In this document: positions 7,693-18,016 of the stretch, in pieces | How positions within the stretch are numbered: the first letter of the stretch is position 1 | Layout: every line of letters starts with the position of its first letter | Assembly (NCBI GenBank): GCA_964235485.1 | Contig: CAXSAZ010000001.1 | Location: 186,001 to 250,000 of the forward strand | DNA length: 64,000 bases | DNA from: CAHJXG01 sp964235485 | Lineage (GTDB): Bacteria > Pseudomonadota > Alphaproteobacteria > Acetobacterales > Acetobacteraceae | Direction: 5' to 3' | Position numbers and translations under genes: made by a program | Notes under the pieces: model-generated | What the model saw: the letters and a program-made list of their open reading frames with translations, nothing else | The model's database searches: none | Told to the model about the DNA's origin: nothing

Positions 7693-8688
7693 ATGTTTCG
7701 GAACACCGCGATTGGTCTCGCAGCGGCATCACTGATAGCTGCGCCCGCCCTTGCCGCCCCGGCCGAGGACCCCACGGGCATCTTCACGTTCCAAGTCGAG
7801 AACGACTCGGCATCGACCCAGAAAGGCACGACCGACAGGTACTACACGAGCGGGCTGCGGCTCGGCTACACGTCGGGCACCGATGCGGTTCCGGATGCGC
7901 TGGCGGGCTTGGGCCGCGCGGTGTGGGGCGACGGGGTGCAGCGGATCAGCCTGGACATCAGCCAATCCATCTTCACGCCCCGCAACACCCAGATCAACCC
8001 GCCGAACCCGCGGGACCGGCCCTATGCCGGATACCTGAACGCGACCCTCGGGCTGCTGCACGACAGCGACAATGCCCGGAGCCTGCTGGCGCTGACGCTC
8101 GGCGTGGTCGGGCCGTCGGCGCTGGGTCGCCAGGTGCAGAACGGGTTCCACGACATCATCGGCGACCGGGAGAACCGCGGCTGGTCGTCGCAGCTCAAGG
8201 ACGAGCCGGCCATCGAACTCCTGGCGGAGCGGACCTACCGCCTGCCCATCGCGCAGTTCTACGGCGTCGAGACCGACGTGCTGCCGGCGCTCACGGTCGG
8301 GGTGGGGACCGTCCGGGACTACGTCCAAGCGGGCTTCAACGTCCGGCTCGGCCAGGGACTCGGCAGCGATTTCGGGGCGCCGCGCATCCGGCCCGGGCTG
8401 AGCGGGTCGGACGCCTACACGCCCACGCGCCCGCTGGCCTGGTACGTATTCGCCGGCGCCGACGGCCAAGGCGTCGCCCGCGATGTGTTCCTGGACGGCA
8501 GCACGTTCCGCGCCCGCGGCCCCTCGGTCGATAAGCGGGCGTTCCTGGGAGAGTTCCAGGTCGGCTTGGCGGCGATGCTCTACGGCGTGCGCGTGACCTA
8601 CACGCAGACCTGGCAAACCGAGTCGTTCAAGGGGCAGAAAAGCGGGCTGTTCAACTTCGGCTCGCTGGCGCTGTCGGCGCGGTTCTAG
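7693..8688 (+). CDS. lpxR: Outer-membrane lipid A 3'-deacylase, LpxR family (DUF2219)
   Basis: LpxR is a 12-stranded outer-membrane barrel that removes the 3'-acyloxyacyl group of lipid A. 331 residues with a signal peptide (about 22 residues ending ALA). The family active-site pieces are present: VENDS near the mature N-terminus, TDRYYTSGLRLGYT, and NGFHDIIGD, whose histidine is the likely catalytic one. The chain ends in F, as outer-membrane barrels do. ATG 7693 is chosen because AGGA lies 7 bases upstream and the signal peptide begins there. Activity on this organism's lipid A is inferred from family only. Confidence 0.88.
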   Translation: MFRNTAIGLAAASLIAAPALAAPAEDPTGIFTFQVENDSASTQKGTTDRYYTSGLRLGYTSGTDAVPDALAGLGRAVWGDGVQRISLDISQSIFTPRNTQINPPNPRDRPYAGYLNATLGLLHDSDNARSLLALTLGVVGPSALGRQVQNGFHDIIGDRENRGWSSQLKDEPAIELLAERTYRLPIAQFYGVETDVLPALTVGVGTVRDYVQAGFNVRLGQGLGSDFGAPRIRPGLSGSDAYTPTRPLAWYVFAGADGQGVARDVFLDGSTFRARGPSVDKRAFLGEFQVGLAAMLYGVRVTYTQTWQTESFKGQKSGLFNFGSLALSARF

Positions 8689-9464
8689 CCAGCCGTCTCC
8701 GGCACCAGGTCGGCCGCCACTCCCGGCGCCAGGCCCGCCTCGCCGTCCGTCAGCGTGCGCCAGGTGCCCTGGACCAGGATTTCGCACGGGCGGAACCGGG
8801 CCTTGTAGGCCATCTTGCGGCTTTCCGGCACCCAGTAGCCCAGGTACACGTAGGGCAGCTTCTGCGCCCGGGCACGCTCGATCAGCCACAGGATCGCGTA
8901 GGTGCCGAGCGACTGCTTTTCGCACTCCGGGGCGAAGAAGCTGTAAACCGCCGAAAGCCCGTCGCCGAGCCGGTCGGTGAGGCAGCCGCCGACCAGCCGC
9001 TCGCCGGGGCCGCGGAACTCGGTGATGGTGGTCTCGATGGGCGTGTCCTCGATCATGGCGCGGTAGTCGTAGAAGCTCATGGTCGCCATGTCGCCGTCGC
9101 TGTGCCGCGCCTGCTGGTAGCGCTGGAACAACTGGAACTGCTCTGCCGTGGCGCGGGCGGGCATGTTGTAGCCCTCCACCGCCGCGTTGGCCCGGATGAT
9201 GCGGCGCAGGCCGCGGTCGGGCACAAAGGCCGCAACGGGAATCCGGATCGGCACGCAGGCCTGGCAGGACGGGCAGACCGGGGCGTAGGCGATGTTGTGG
9301 CTGCGGCGGAAGCCGGCCCGGGACAGCCGGTCATGCAGGTTGTCGGCGTCCGGCCCGGTGATCTCCGTCACCACCTTGCGCTCGGTCCGGCCCGACACGT
9401 AGGGACAGGGAAGCGGAGCCGTGGTGTAGAAGAACTGCGGTCGGCGCGGCGGCTTGTAGGTCAT
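8685..9464 (-). CDS. bpt: Aspartate/glutamate leucyltransferase
   Basis: Adds leucine from Leu-tRNA to N-terminal Asp or Glu, feeding the bacterial N-end-rule pathway (ClpS/ClpAP). 259 residues: N-terminal ATE domain with YVSGRTERKVVTEI and the cysteine cluster APVCPSCQACVPIRIPV, and C-terminal GNAT-fold domain containing YLGYWVPESRKMAYKARF. Related arginyltransferases share the fold; the bacterial Bpt type is the better match. Its stop overlaps that of the convergent LpxR gene; its start overlaps the RDD gene stop (ATGA). Confidence 0.92.
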   Translation of the reverse strand: MTYKPPRRPQFFYTTAPLPCPYVSGRTERKVVTEITGPDADNLHDRLSRAGFRRSHNIAYAPVCPSCQACVPIRIPVAAFVPDRGLRRIIRANAAVEGYNMPARATAEQFQLFQRYQQARHSDGDMATMSFYDYRAMIEDTPIETTITEFRGPGERLVGGCLTDRLGDGLSAVYSFFAPECEKQSLGTYAILWLIERARAQKLPYVYLGYWVPESRKMAYKARFRPCEILVQGTWRTLTDGEAGLAPGVAADLVPETAG

Positions 9465-9991
9465 GCGTATCCGGATCCCCGGCCCATGTTCCCGAAATCG
9501 GCGGGTGCGGTCAACGCCCCGCCCAATGCCCGGGCACGCACGACGACGAGGCCCGACACCAGGTCATGCAGGGTCCGGTGCCGCGTGGTCAGCAAGGCCG
9601 CGCCCAGCCACACCACCCCCGCGCCCAGCGTCAGCCACAGCCCGGCAGTGAACAGGACCGCCTGCAACAGCGACGGCCGGCCCAAATCCTGGTCCTGCCG
9701 CACGGACAGGTCCATCATCGCCTGGCCCGGCGTGGCGCTGCGCGCGCTTGCGACGAACAGGACATGGTAGGCAAGCGGCACGACCGGCAGCAGCCCAAGC
9801 AGCGGCAGCCCCAACCCCAGCGTCAGCAGCCCGAAGCCGACCAGCACCACCCACAGCACCGCCACGATGCCGCCCACCAATAGCAGGTCGATCAACCAGG
9901 CGCACACGCGGCGGAACAGCACCCCTTCCAGCAGCGGGGCGTCGTCCATGACGTGTGTAATGGGGGCTTGTCCGGTGGAGTAGGCGCTCAT
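9461..9991 (-). CDS. RDD-family membrane protein
   Basis: 176 residues. The RDD signature appears as the Arg in FRRVCAWLIDLLLVGG and the two Asp-containing helices; two or three hydrophobic spans follow (VLWVVLVGFGLLTLGLGLPL, LYHVLF region, LLQAVLFTAGLWLTLGAGVV). RATPGQAMMDLSV is the typical loop. Function unknown; some RDD proteins act as ion transporters. It overlaps the acylase stop and the bpt start, so it belongs to the acylase-RDD-bpt transcript. Confidence 0.85.
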   Translation of the reverse strand: MSAYSTGQAPITHVMDDAPLLEGVLFRRVCAWLIDLLLVGGIVAVLWVVLVGFGLLTLGLGLPLLGLLPVVPLAYHVLFVASARSATPGQAMMDLSVRQDQDLGRPSLLQAVLFTAGLWLTLGAGVVWLGAALLTTRHRTLHDLVSGLVVVRARALGGALTAPADFGNMGRGSGYA

Positions 9992-12330
9992 GGGACCAAT
10001 CCTATGCGATCCGCGGTGGCGGCGGGTTGGGGGCCGATGACGATGGATGTGCCATCCCGCCACCGCCCCATCAAGGAGGACGCCGTGCGGCGGAACGGGT
10101 TGCCGGACTGCCCGGGCGTCAAGGCGAACAGGCTGCGGTCCAGGTCGTCCAGGTCGTAAACCCCGCGAAACCCGGCGCCATGCACCGAGGCCCAGGCGTC
10201 GCCGCGCATACTGCCCCGGTAAACCGTCGTGTCATCGCCGGGCTGCATGATCGCCGATGTGGTGAGCCGGCCGAGCACGGGCAACGTTCCCAACAGTGGA
10301 TGCGAGAAAATCGCCTGGTGCGCGCGGCCCCAACGCCAATCGTCCGGCGTCGGGCCATAGGCGGCGAGGAGGCTGGCCATCGCGGCCTGCAACGACTCGG
10401 CCAGCATCGGCCCGCAATCGCCCTCGCACCAGCCCGCGCCGCCCGGCGACAACGCCCGGGCCACCAGGTCCGCGCTCCCGCCCGCCGCCGCGGCCGGCAC
10501 GGCGGCGCGCGCCAGCATGGCCGAGGCGAACTGTCGGACCCAAGCGTTGAAGATGAGCGGCTGCGGCAAGTCGGGCCGCATGTCCCCATCCCAACGGGAC
10601 AGCAGGGCCAGGGCGCGCCCGGACGCCTCGTCGGACGGGTGGGTGGCCAGCAGCGCCGGCAGGATTTGCACGGCAAAGCTGCTGACCGCGTCCACCTGCA
10701 TGGCGGCGAAGCTTCCCGCGTCGTGCTTGGCCGTCGCCGCCAGCATCTGCCGGATGCGCCGCGCCCGCCAATCGCCGAACCATTCGGCGCCCATGAACAC
10801 CGGGAAATCCGGCCCGGCCACGCGCTCGTTGGCGTTCACCAGCCGCCCGGTCGCAGGCGCCACAATGCGGGGCAGGGCGGCGCCGCCCGCGTAGCCCGTC
10901 CAGTCGTGGGCGCCATCCGCGCCGTCCACCGGCACGGTGCCGTCGCCGGCGCGCCGGAGCGGCACGCGGCCCGTGGTGAACTGCGCGATGGTTGTCCGGT
11001 CCGCCGCAAGCAGGTTCTGCACAGGCGACGAGACCATCTCGGACGCGCGCCCAGCGTCCGCCACGTTCGATGCGCGGTTCAGCGCCAGCAGCCCGGTCGC
11101 CGTGCTGTCCCCGGGCAGGAGGTTGGCCATGGCAACGGCCAGCACCGGACCGACGGGCGCGTCAAGGTCGCTGAGCACCGGGCCGTGCCGGGTTTCCCGA
11201 ACAAGGAGGCGCTCGTCCGGGGCACCGCGCACCCGGATGCGTTCCTCATGCTCCATAAAAGCTCGGGGACCGTCCGGCGTCTGGTAGCGGCCGTCCGGGA
11301 GCACGGTCTCGACGAACACGTCCTGCGTGTCGGCGCCGGTGGTGGTGAAGGTCCAGGCGACGCGCCCATTATGCCCGATAACGAGGAACGGCACGCCCGG
11401 CGCCGTGGCGCCGACCAGCGCCCCGCTTGGCGTGTCGATCCGCGCCAGATACCAGATGGCCGGCAGGCTGAAGCCGAGATGCGGGTCGCCGGCCAGCAAT
11501 GGATGGCCGGTCGTCGTTCCCCCGCCGTCCACCGCCCACTCGTTGCTGGCCGAACTGGGCCAGGTGAACGGCTCCGGGAAGTCCGGCACCAGGGTGGCGA
11601 GCCGCGTGGACAGGCCGGGCAGGGCGCGGGCATCCGGGCGCGGCGTGTCGTCCTGCGGCGGCCACAGCTCCTTCATGCGCGCGGCGGGCAGGCGGTCCCG
11701 CACCGCCGCCCGCGCCAGCTCGGACCGCCAGTTGCCCGACAAGTACAGGCCCATGGTCTTGCCCCACAGCAGGCTGTCCACCACCGTCCAGGGTTCCGGC
11801 GGCCCGAACGGGATGAACTCCGGCGCTGCGAGCCGGCCGCGCGCCGCGATCCAGGCGTTCACGCCCGCGGCGTAGGCGTCCAGCATCGCCCGCGTGTCGG
11901 CATCGAGTGTCGGCAGGTCAGCCTCCGCGCGCCGGCGCAGCCCGAGCACCCGCATCGTCCGGTCCAGCCGCAGCGTCGCGGGGCCGGCGATCTCCGACAA
12001 GCGCCCGGACGCGGCCCGGCGCATCAGCTCCATCTGGAACATCCGGTCCCGGGCATGGACGAAGCCGAGCGCCGCCGCGGCGTCGAGGTCCGACCCCGCC
12101 GCGACCCGCGGGATGCCGTCGCCGTCCATGCTGACCGCGACCGGCCCGGCGAGGCCCGGGACCTGGGCTTCCATGCCGGGGGGCGGCAGGGACAGCCAGA
12201 ACAAGCCCGCCGCCACGCCGGCCACGGCGAGCAGCCCAAGCAGCGCCGCGAACGCCGACCCGAGGATGCGGGCCGCCACGCGCAACAGGACCCGTCCGAC
12301 GCCGCGCCGCGACGCCCGCACGCCGCGCAC
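9988..12330 (-). CDS. Penicillin acylase family N-terminal-nucleophile hydrolase
   Basis: 780 residues, start GTG at 12330 behind GAGGG. Hydrolyses amide bonds of acylated small molecules; the family includes penicillin G acylases, cephalosporin acylases and acyl-homoserine-lactone acylases. An N-terminal hydrophobic segment (residues 20-48) suggests export or membrane anchoring. Autoprocessing should expose Ser262 in SNEWAVDGG as the nucleophile of the beta chain; HPLLAGDPHLGFSLPAIWY follows as in the family. The alpha part has HARDRMFQMELMRR. Substrate cannot be read from sequence. It lies 15 bp after a pseudoprotease gene. Confidence 0.88.
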   Translation of the reverse strand: MRGVRASRRGVGRVLLRVAARILGSAFAALLGLLAVAGVAAGLFWLSLPPPGMEAQVPGLAGPVAVSMDGDGIPRVAAGSDLDAAAALGFVHARDRMFQMELMRRAASGRLSEIAGPATLRLDRTMRVLGLRRRAEADLPTLDADTRAMLDAYAAGVNAWIAARGRLAAPEFIPFGPPEPWTVVDSLLWGKTMGLYLSGNWRSELARAAVRDRLPAARMKELWPPQDDTPRPDARALPGLSTRLATLVPDFPEPFTWPSSASNEWAVDGGGTTTGHPLLAGDPHLGFSLPAIWYLARIDTPSGALVGATAPGVPFLVIGHNGRVAWTFTTTGADTQDVFVETVLPDGRYQTPDGPRAFMEHEERIRVRGAPDERLLVRETRHGPVLSDLDAPVGPVLAVAMANLLPGDSTATGLLALNRASNVADAGRASEMVSSPVQNLLAADRTTIAQFTTGRVPLRRAGDGTVPVDGADGAHDWTGYAGGAALPRIVAPATGRLVNANERVAGPDFPVFMGAEWFGDWRARRIRQMLAATAKHDAGSFAAMQVDAVSSFAVQILPALLATHPSDEASGRALALLSRWDGDMRPDLPQPLIFNAWVRQFASAMLARAAVPAAAAGGSADLVARALSPGGAGWCEGDCGPMLAESLQAAMASLLAAYGPTPDDWRWGRAHQAIFSHPLLGTLPVLGRLTTSAIMQPGDDTTVYRGSMRGDAWASVHGAGFRGVYDLDDLDRSLFALTPGQSGNPFRRTASSLMGRWRDGTSIVIGPQPAATADRIGLVP

Positions 12331-12345
12331 CCCCGGCCCGTGCCC

Positions 12346-13314
12346 TCAGTGCAGCCGGGGCGCCTTCAGATGGCTGGCCCGGTCGGTCGAGGTCACGGTG
12401 ACGGCGGCGGTCTTGCTGCCGCGGCCGAGCCTGATCTGCACCGGCGTGCCGGCCGGGCCGGACGCCCAAACGGCGCGCCACAGCCCCGCAAGGTCCGGCA
12501 CGTCCTCCCCGTTCACCGACAGGATGCGGTCCCCGGTCCGCACCCCGGCCTGGTCCGCCGGGCCGTTATCCGCGAGGCCGCCGACCACCAGCGCCTGATC
12601 GTCCTCCATTGCATACAAGCCCAGCCATGGCCGGGCCGGACGGTTGACCCGGCCAAAGGACAGCAGGTCATCGAGGATGGGGCGCAGCAGTTGCACAGGC
12701 ACGACCATGTTCATGTCCTGCCGCTTGCCGCCCTGGCCCTGCTGCAGCACCAGGGAGCCGATGCCCAGCAGCCGCCCGTCCTGCCCCACCAGCCCGGCGC
12801 CGCCCCAGAACGGGTGCGACGGCGCGGTGAAGATGGCATCGTCCAGCACGTATTCCCAATAGCCCGCGAACTCCTGCCGCCCGGCCACCTTCGCCGCCAC
12901 GCATTGCCGCCGCCCGCCGGCCGCGGCGAAGATCACCGGCGCGCCCACCCGCGCCTTCTCGCTGTCGCCCAGCTCCATCACCGGCAGGTCGAGCTTGCCG
13001 AGCGCCTGCACCACGCCGAACCCGGTGTCCTGGTCATACGCCATGGGGTAGGCGGCCACCGTGCGCCCATCGGCGGCGGACAGCCAAACCGTTTCCGCTT
13101 CCGTGATCAGGTACCCAATGGTGAGGAACAGGCCGGGCCGGATATGCACGGCGCTGCCCGCCCGCTCGGTGCCGAGCGTGGACGCGGTGAACGCATCGTC
13201 CGGCACGGTCGCGCGCAACGACACGACGGAGCGCAGCGCATGGTCCAGGTCAAAGGAGTACTCGGCGGCCTTGGGCTGCAGGCTCGCCGGGATAGTCTGG
13301 TCGGTTTTAGGCAT
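12346..13314 (-). CDS. Trypsin-fold PDZ protein lacking the catalytic triad
   Basis: 322 residues, no signal peptide. A trypsin-2-like domain (about residues 25-210) precedes a PDZ domain (about 228-312, with GLADNGPADQAGVRTGDRIL). In an HtrA/DegP-style alignment by eye the catalytic His falls at Tyr68 (FLTIGYLITE), the Asp at Gly98 (DTGFGVV) and the Ser at Trp170 (HPFWGGAGLVG, where GNSGGPL is expected). All three catalytic residues are thus replaced while the fold landmarks stay. Probably a scaffold or peptide-binding protein. It starts 18 bp after the aldehyde dehydrogenase and precedes the acylase by 15 bp. Confidence 0.8.
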   Translation of the reverse strand: MPKTDQTIPASLQPKAAEYSFDLDHALRSVVSLRATVPDDAFTASTLGTERAGSAVHIRPGLFLTIGYLITEAETVWLSAADGRTVAAYPMAYDQDTGFGVVQALGKLDLPVMELGDSEKARVGAPVIFAAAGGRRQCVAAKVAGRQEFAGYWEYVLDDAIFTAPSHPFWGGAGLVGQDGRLLGIGSLVLQQGQGGKRQDMNMVVPVQLLRPILDDLLSFGRVNRPARPWLGLYAMEDDQALVVGGLADNGPADQAGVRTGDRILSVNGEDVPDLAGLWRAVWASGPAGTPVQIRLGRGSKTAAVTVTSTDRASHLKAPRLH

Positions 13315-13332
13315 CGGTCCCCGTCCGTTGGA

Positions 13333-14844
13333 TCAGCCGTAGTTCACCATGATCGTCTTTTTGTGCATGAAATGCTCAAGCATCGACTCAAGGCTGGCTT
13401 CCTTGCCCAGGCCGCTGCTTTTCACCCCGCCATAGGACAGGTTGGCCTGCACCACCAGGTTCTGGTTGATCTGCACCAGCCCGGCCTCCAGCCGATGCGC
13501 CAGGTCGAGGCCTACGCGCAGGTTGTTGGTCCACAAGGACGCGGCCAGTCCGTACTCCGTGCCGTTGGCCGCCGCCAGGGCTTTTTCCGCATCGTCGAAC
13601 GGGAACACGCAGGTGACGGGGCCGAAGATTTCCTCCTGCACCAGCCGGCTGTCGTCCGGCAGGTCGGAGAAAATGTAGGGCCGGATGAACAGGCCCTTTT
13701 CCATTGCCGGGTCGGACGGCATGGCGCTGCACGCGCGGCCGGTGGCGCCGGAGGTCGCCAGGCCCTCCTTGATGAAGCCCTCGACCTTTTTGAACTGGTC
13801 CGGGCTGATGATGGTGCCGATGTCGGTCGCCTCGTCCAGCGGGTCGCCCATGACCATGGCGTCCACCTTGGCCGCCAGCGCGTCCACGAACCGCTGGAAG
13901 ATCGGGCGCTCCACGTAGATGCGGCTCGCCGCGGTGCAGCTTTGGCCTTGCCGGGTGAAACGCATGGAGGTGATGGCGCCCATCACCGTTTTCTCGAAGT
14001 CGCAGTCGGCGAACACGATCATGGGACTCTTGCCGCCCAGCTCCAGCGTGACCGGCACGAGCTTCTCGGCGGCGGCCTTGGACACGATGCGCCCAACCTC
14101 GACGCTGCCGGTGAACGTCACCTTGCGCACCAGCGGATGCGCCACCAGCGGACCGCCGCACTCCGGCCCGAAACCCGACAGCATGTTGAAGCAGCCCGGC
14201 GGCAGCACGCGGTTCATCAGCTCGCAAACGCGCAGCACCGCGAGCGGGGCTTCCTCCGCCGACTTCACCACCACCGTGTTGCCGGCGACCAAGGCCGGCG
14301 CCACCTTCAGCGCCATCAGCAGCATCGGCACGTTCCACGGGATGATCGCGCCGACCACGCCCAGCGGCTCGCGCACCGTGACGGACAGCACGTCGGGGGC
14401 GAAGGGCACCGTTTCCCCCTTCAACTCGCCGCCGAGGCCGCCGTAGAACTCGAAGATGTCGGCGACGACCTGCGCCTCCACCCGGCTTTCGGTGCGCAGC
14501 GCCTTGCCGGTTTCCAGCGCGATCAGCCGGGCGAGTTCCTCCGCGTGGTCCCGCAGCAGGGCCGCGCACCGCGCCACGGCCGCGCCGCGCTTGCGGGCGG
14601 GGACCTTGGCCCAGGCCTTTTGCGCGGCGTCCGCGTCCCGCACCGCGGCTTCCACGTCGGCGGCGTCGCCCTCCGCCGCGTGCGCGACCTCAAGCCCGGT
14701 GGCCGGGTTCACCACGGCGAAGCTCTTGCCCGAACGCGAGGGCACGAAGCGCCCGCCGATCAAGTGCTTGCCCGACAGCGCGGTCGCCAGCGCCTGCTGA
14801 TCCAGCGTGGGGGCATCCGGGGTGGGGTGGGGCCGGTCGAGCAT
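13333..14844 (-). CDS. NAD(P)-dependent aldehyde dehydrogenase
   Basis: 503 residues from the ATG at 14844 (GAGGC 8 bases upstream). ALDH superfamily: cofactor segment GAIIPWNVPMLLMALKVAPA, TGSVEVG, the general base Glu in LELGGKSP and the nucleophile Cys in FTRQGQSCTAASR, and EEIFGPV near the end. The substrate is not identifiable; the family oxidises aldehydes to acids. The adjacent divergent CoA-transferase makes a small carboxylic-acid pathway plausible. First gene of a minus-strand run down to bpt. Confidence 0.9.
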   Translation of the reverse strand: MLDRPHPTPDAPTLDQQALATALSGKHLIGGRFVPSRSGKSFAVVNPATGLEVAHAAEGDAADVEAAVRDADAAQKAWAKVPARKRGAAVARCAALLRDHAEELARLIALETGKALRTESRVEAQVVADIFEFYGGLGGELKGETVPFAPDVLSVTVREPLGVVGAIIPWNVPMLLMALKVAPALVAGNTVVVKSAEEAPLAVLRVCELMNRVLPPGCFNMLSGFGPECGGPLVAHPLVRKVTFTGSVEVGRIVSKAAAEKLVPVTLELGGKSPMIVFADCDFEKTVMGAITSMRFTRQGQSCTAASRIYVERPIFQRFVDALAAKVDAMVMGDPLDEATDIGTIISPDQFKKVEGFIKEGLATSGATGRACSAMPSDPAMEKGLFIRPYIFSDLPDDSRLVQEEIFGPVTCVFPFDDAEKALAAANGTEYGLAASLWTNNLRVGLDLAHRLEAGLVQINQNLVVQANLSYGGVKSSGLGKEASLESMLEHFMHKKTIMVNYG

Positions 14845-14849
14845 CGGGT

Positions 14850-14877
14850 TTGCCTCGGGATGCGGGGTGCATATAAC
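14850..14877 (+). promoter_or_regulatory. Putative CoA-transferase promoter, TTGCCT-16-TATAAC
   Basis: TTGCCT (14850-14855) is 16 bases from TATAAC (14872-14877) in the 92-bp divergent region between the aldehyde dehydrogenase and the CoA-transferase. The predicted start near 14884 leaves a leader of about 53 nt with GGAG before the ATG. The same region must hold the promoter for the minus-strand run; none is clear. Confidence 0.5.
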
Positions 14878-14936
14878 GCTTTGCCGAGAATGGACCCACC
14901 CATGGGCCTGAACAAGGGCGCGGAGACCGATCCAGC

Positions 14937-16166
14937 ATGACCAACCTTCCAAGCTCTGGCTCCCCACCCTCCGGCCCGCTCGCGGGCCTGACCGTGTTCG
15001 ATCTGTCCCGCGTCCTGGCCGGGCCGACCTGCGTGCAGATGCTGGCGGACCTGGGCGCGGACGTGATCAAGATCGAGAAGCCCGGCGCCGGCGACGACAC
15101 GCGCGGCTTCGCGCCGCCGTTCATGCCGGGCACGGAGGAAAGCGCCTACTTCGTGGGCGTGAACCGCAACAAGCGGTCGGTCACGCTCGACATCGCCAAG
15201 CCCGAGGGCCAGGCCATCGCGCTGGAGCTGATCGCGCAAAGCGACATCCTGGTAGAGAACTTCAAGGTCGGCGCGCTGGCCAAGTACGGCCTGGGCTACG
15301 AGCAGTTGCACGAACGGTTCCCGGGCCTGGTGTATTGCTCCATCACCGGCTTCGGGCAGACCGGGCCGTATGCGCCGCGTCCGGGCTACGACAGCCTGAT
15401 CCAGGCGATGGGCGGCATCATGAGCTTGACGGGCGAGCCGGACGGCCTGCCGCAAAAGGTGGGCGTGCCGGTCGCCGACCTGTTCGCCGGGCTGTATGGC
15501 TGCATCGGCGTGCTGGCGGCGCTGCGCCACCGGGAAGCGACGGGGCAGGGGCAGCAGGTCGACATCGGCATGTTGGACACGCATGTGGCGTGGCTGGCGA
15601 ACCAGGGCATGAACTACCTGGCCACGGGGGAGAACCCGGCGCGGCTCGGCAACCAGCACCCGAACATCGTGCCGTACCAGGTGTTCCCGACGGCGGACGG
15701 CTTTCTCGTGCTATCAATCGGCAACGACCCGACGTTCAAGCGGTTCTGCGACAATTACGGCTTGTCGCACCTGCTGGACGACCCGCGCTTCGCCACCAAC
15801 GCCGCCCGGGTCGGCAACCGCGATCTGGTCACGGAAACCTTGGCCCCCGTGCTGCGCCAGCGCCCGACGGCGCAGTGGGTCGAGGAGCTTGAGGCGCTGA
15901 AGATCGGCTGCGGCCCGATCAACACGCTCAAGGAGGTGTTCGCCGACCCGCAAGTGCAGGCGCGCGGTGCGGTGCTGACCATGCCGCATCCGTCCAACCC
16001 GGATGGCGTGCAGGTGATCGCCAACCCGGTGCGCTTGTCGGAAACTCCGGTCGACTACCGCATGGCCGCGCCGACATTGGGCCAGCACACCGAGGAGGTG
16101 CTGAGCGCCCGCCTGAACCTGGCGCCGGAGCGGTTGGCGGAGTTGCGTGCAAAAGGCGTGATATAA
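14937..16166 (+). CDS. Family III CoA-transferase (CaiB/BaiF type)
   Basis: 409 residues, normal length. Moves CoA between organic acids through an aspartyl-CoA intermediate. Landmarks are the N-terminal VFDLSRVLAGPTCVQMLADL, KIEKPGAGDDTR, NRNKRSVTLDI, the catalytic Asp in VPVADLFAGLYG, and GQGQQVDIGMLD. Formyl-CoA, succinyl-CoA and other acids are all possible substrates in this family. It is divergent from an aldehyde dehydrogenase and is followed by glyA after 57 bp. Confidence 0.9.
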   Translation: MTNLPSSGSPPSGPLAGLTVFDLSRVLAGPTCVQMLADLGADVIKIEKPGAGDDTRGFAPPFMPGTEESAYFVGVNRNKRSVTLDIAKPEGQAIALELIAQSDILVENFKVGALAKYGLGYEQLHERFPGLVYCSITGFGQTGPYAPRPGYDSLIQAMGGIMSLTGEPDGLPQKVGVPVADLFAGLYGCIGVLAALRHREATGQGQQVDIGMLDTHVAWLANQGMNYLATGENPARLGNQHPNIVPYQVFPTADGFLVLSIGNDPTFKRFCDNYGLSHLLDDPRFATNAARVGNRDLVTETLAPVLRQRPTAQWVEELEALKIGCGPINTLKEVFADPQVQARGAVLTMPHPSNPDGVQVIANPVRLSETPVDYRMAAPTLGQHTEEVLSARLNLAPERLAELRAKGVI

Positions 16167-16223
16167 CCGGCGGCAACCCCTAGATATAAGGGACGCCGCG
16201 GCCCCGGACCCCACAGGAATTCC

Positions 16224-17549
<1,326 letters not shown>

Positions 17550-17555
17550 CAGGCT

Positions 17556-18011
17556 ATGCGCTGCCCGTTCTGCGGCAACGACGACACGCAGGTGAAGGAC
17601 AGCCGGCCCACCGACGACGGGTCGGCCATCCGCCGCCGGCGGTTCTGCGGCGGCTGCGGGCAGCGGTTCACCACCATCGAGCGCGTGCAGCTCCGCGAGT
17701 TGACGGTGCTGAAGGCCGATGGCCGCCGGGTGCCGTTCGACCGGGAAAAGCTGGCCCGCTCCATCCGCATCGCGCTGCGCAAGCGCCCGGTGCAGGAGGA
17801 GCGGCTGGAGCGCGTCGTCAACGGCATCGTGCGCCAGTTGGAGGCCACGGGGGAGAACGACATCCCAAGCAAGCAGTTGGGCGAGCTGGTGATGGAAACG
17901 CTGAAGGAGGTGGATGCGGTGGCCTATGTCCGCTTCGCCAGCGTGTATCGCGACTTCCGCGAAGCAAAGGACTTCGAGGCCTTCCTGGGGTCGCTTGAGG
18001 AGCCTACATAG
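17556..18011 (+). CDS. nrdR: Transcriptional repressor of ribonucleotide reductase genes
   Basis: 151 residues. N-terminal zinc ribbon with CPFCGNDDTQVKDSR and CGGCGQRF; basic RRRRFC between the pairs contacts DNA; the ATP-cone domain follows (VLKADGRRVPFDREKLARSI). NrdR binds NrdR boxes upstream of nrd operons according to ATP/dATP state. Location between glyA and ribD is the standard alphaproteobacterial order; 5 bp separate it from ribD. Confidence 0.96.
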   Translation: MRCPFCGNDDTQVKDSRPTDDGSAIRRRRFCGGCGQRFTTIERVQLRELTVLKADGRRVPFDREKLARSIRIALRKRPVQEERLERVVNGIVRQLEATGENDIPSKQLGELVMETLKEVDAVAYVRFASVYRDFREAKDFEAFLGSLEEPT

Positions 18012-18016
18012 CGCAG

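Noticed and set aside
10027..14940. A plus-strand open frame of 1637 codons opposite the acylase, pseudoprotease and aldehyde dehydrogenase genes
   Set aside because: Its translation is rich in His, Arg, Gly and Gln with no domain pattern; it is the antisense shadow of three well-supported minus-strand genes in GC-rich DNA.
16143..16190. TATAAC and TATAAG boxes before glyA
   Set aside because: TATAAC has only TTGCGT at 13 bases, and TATAAG has no -35 at 16-18 bases, so no promoter can be supported although the boxes are striking.
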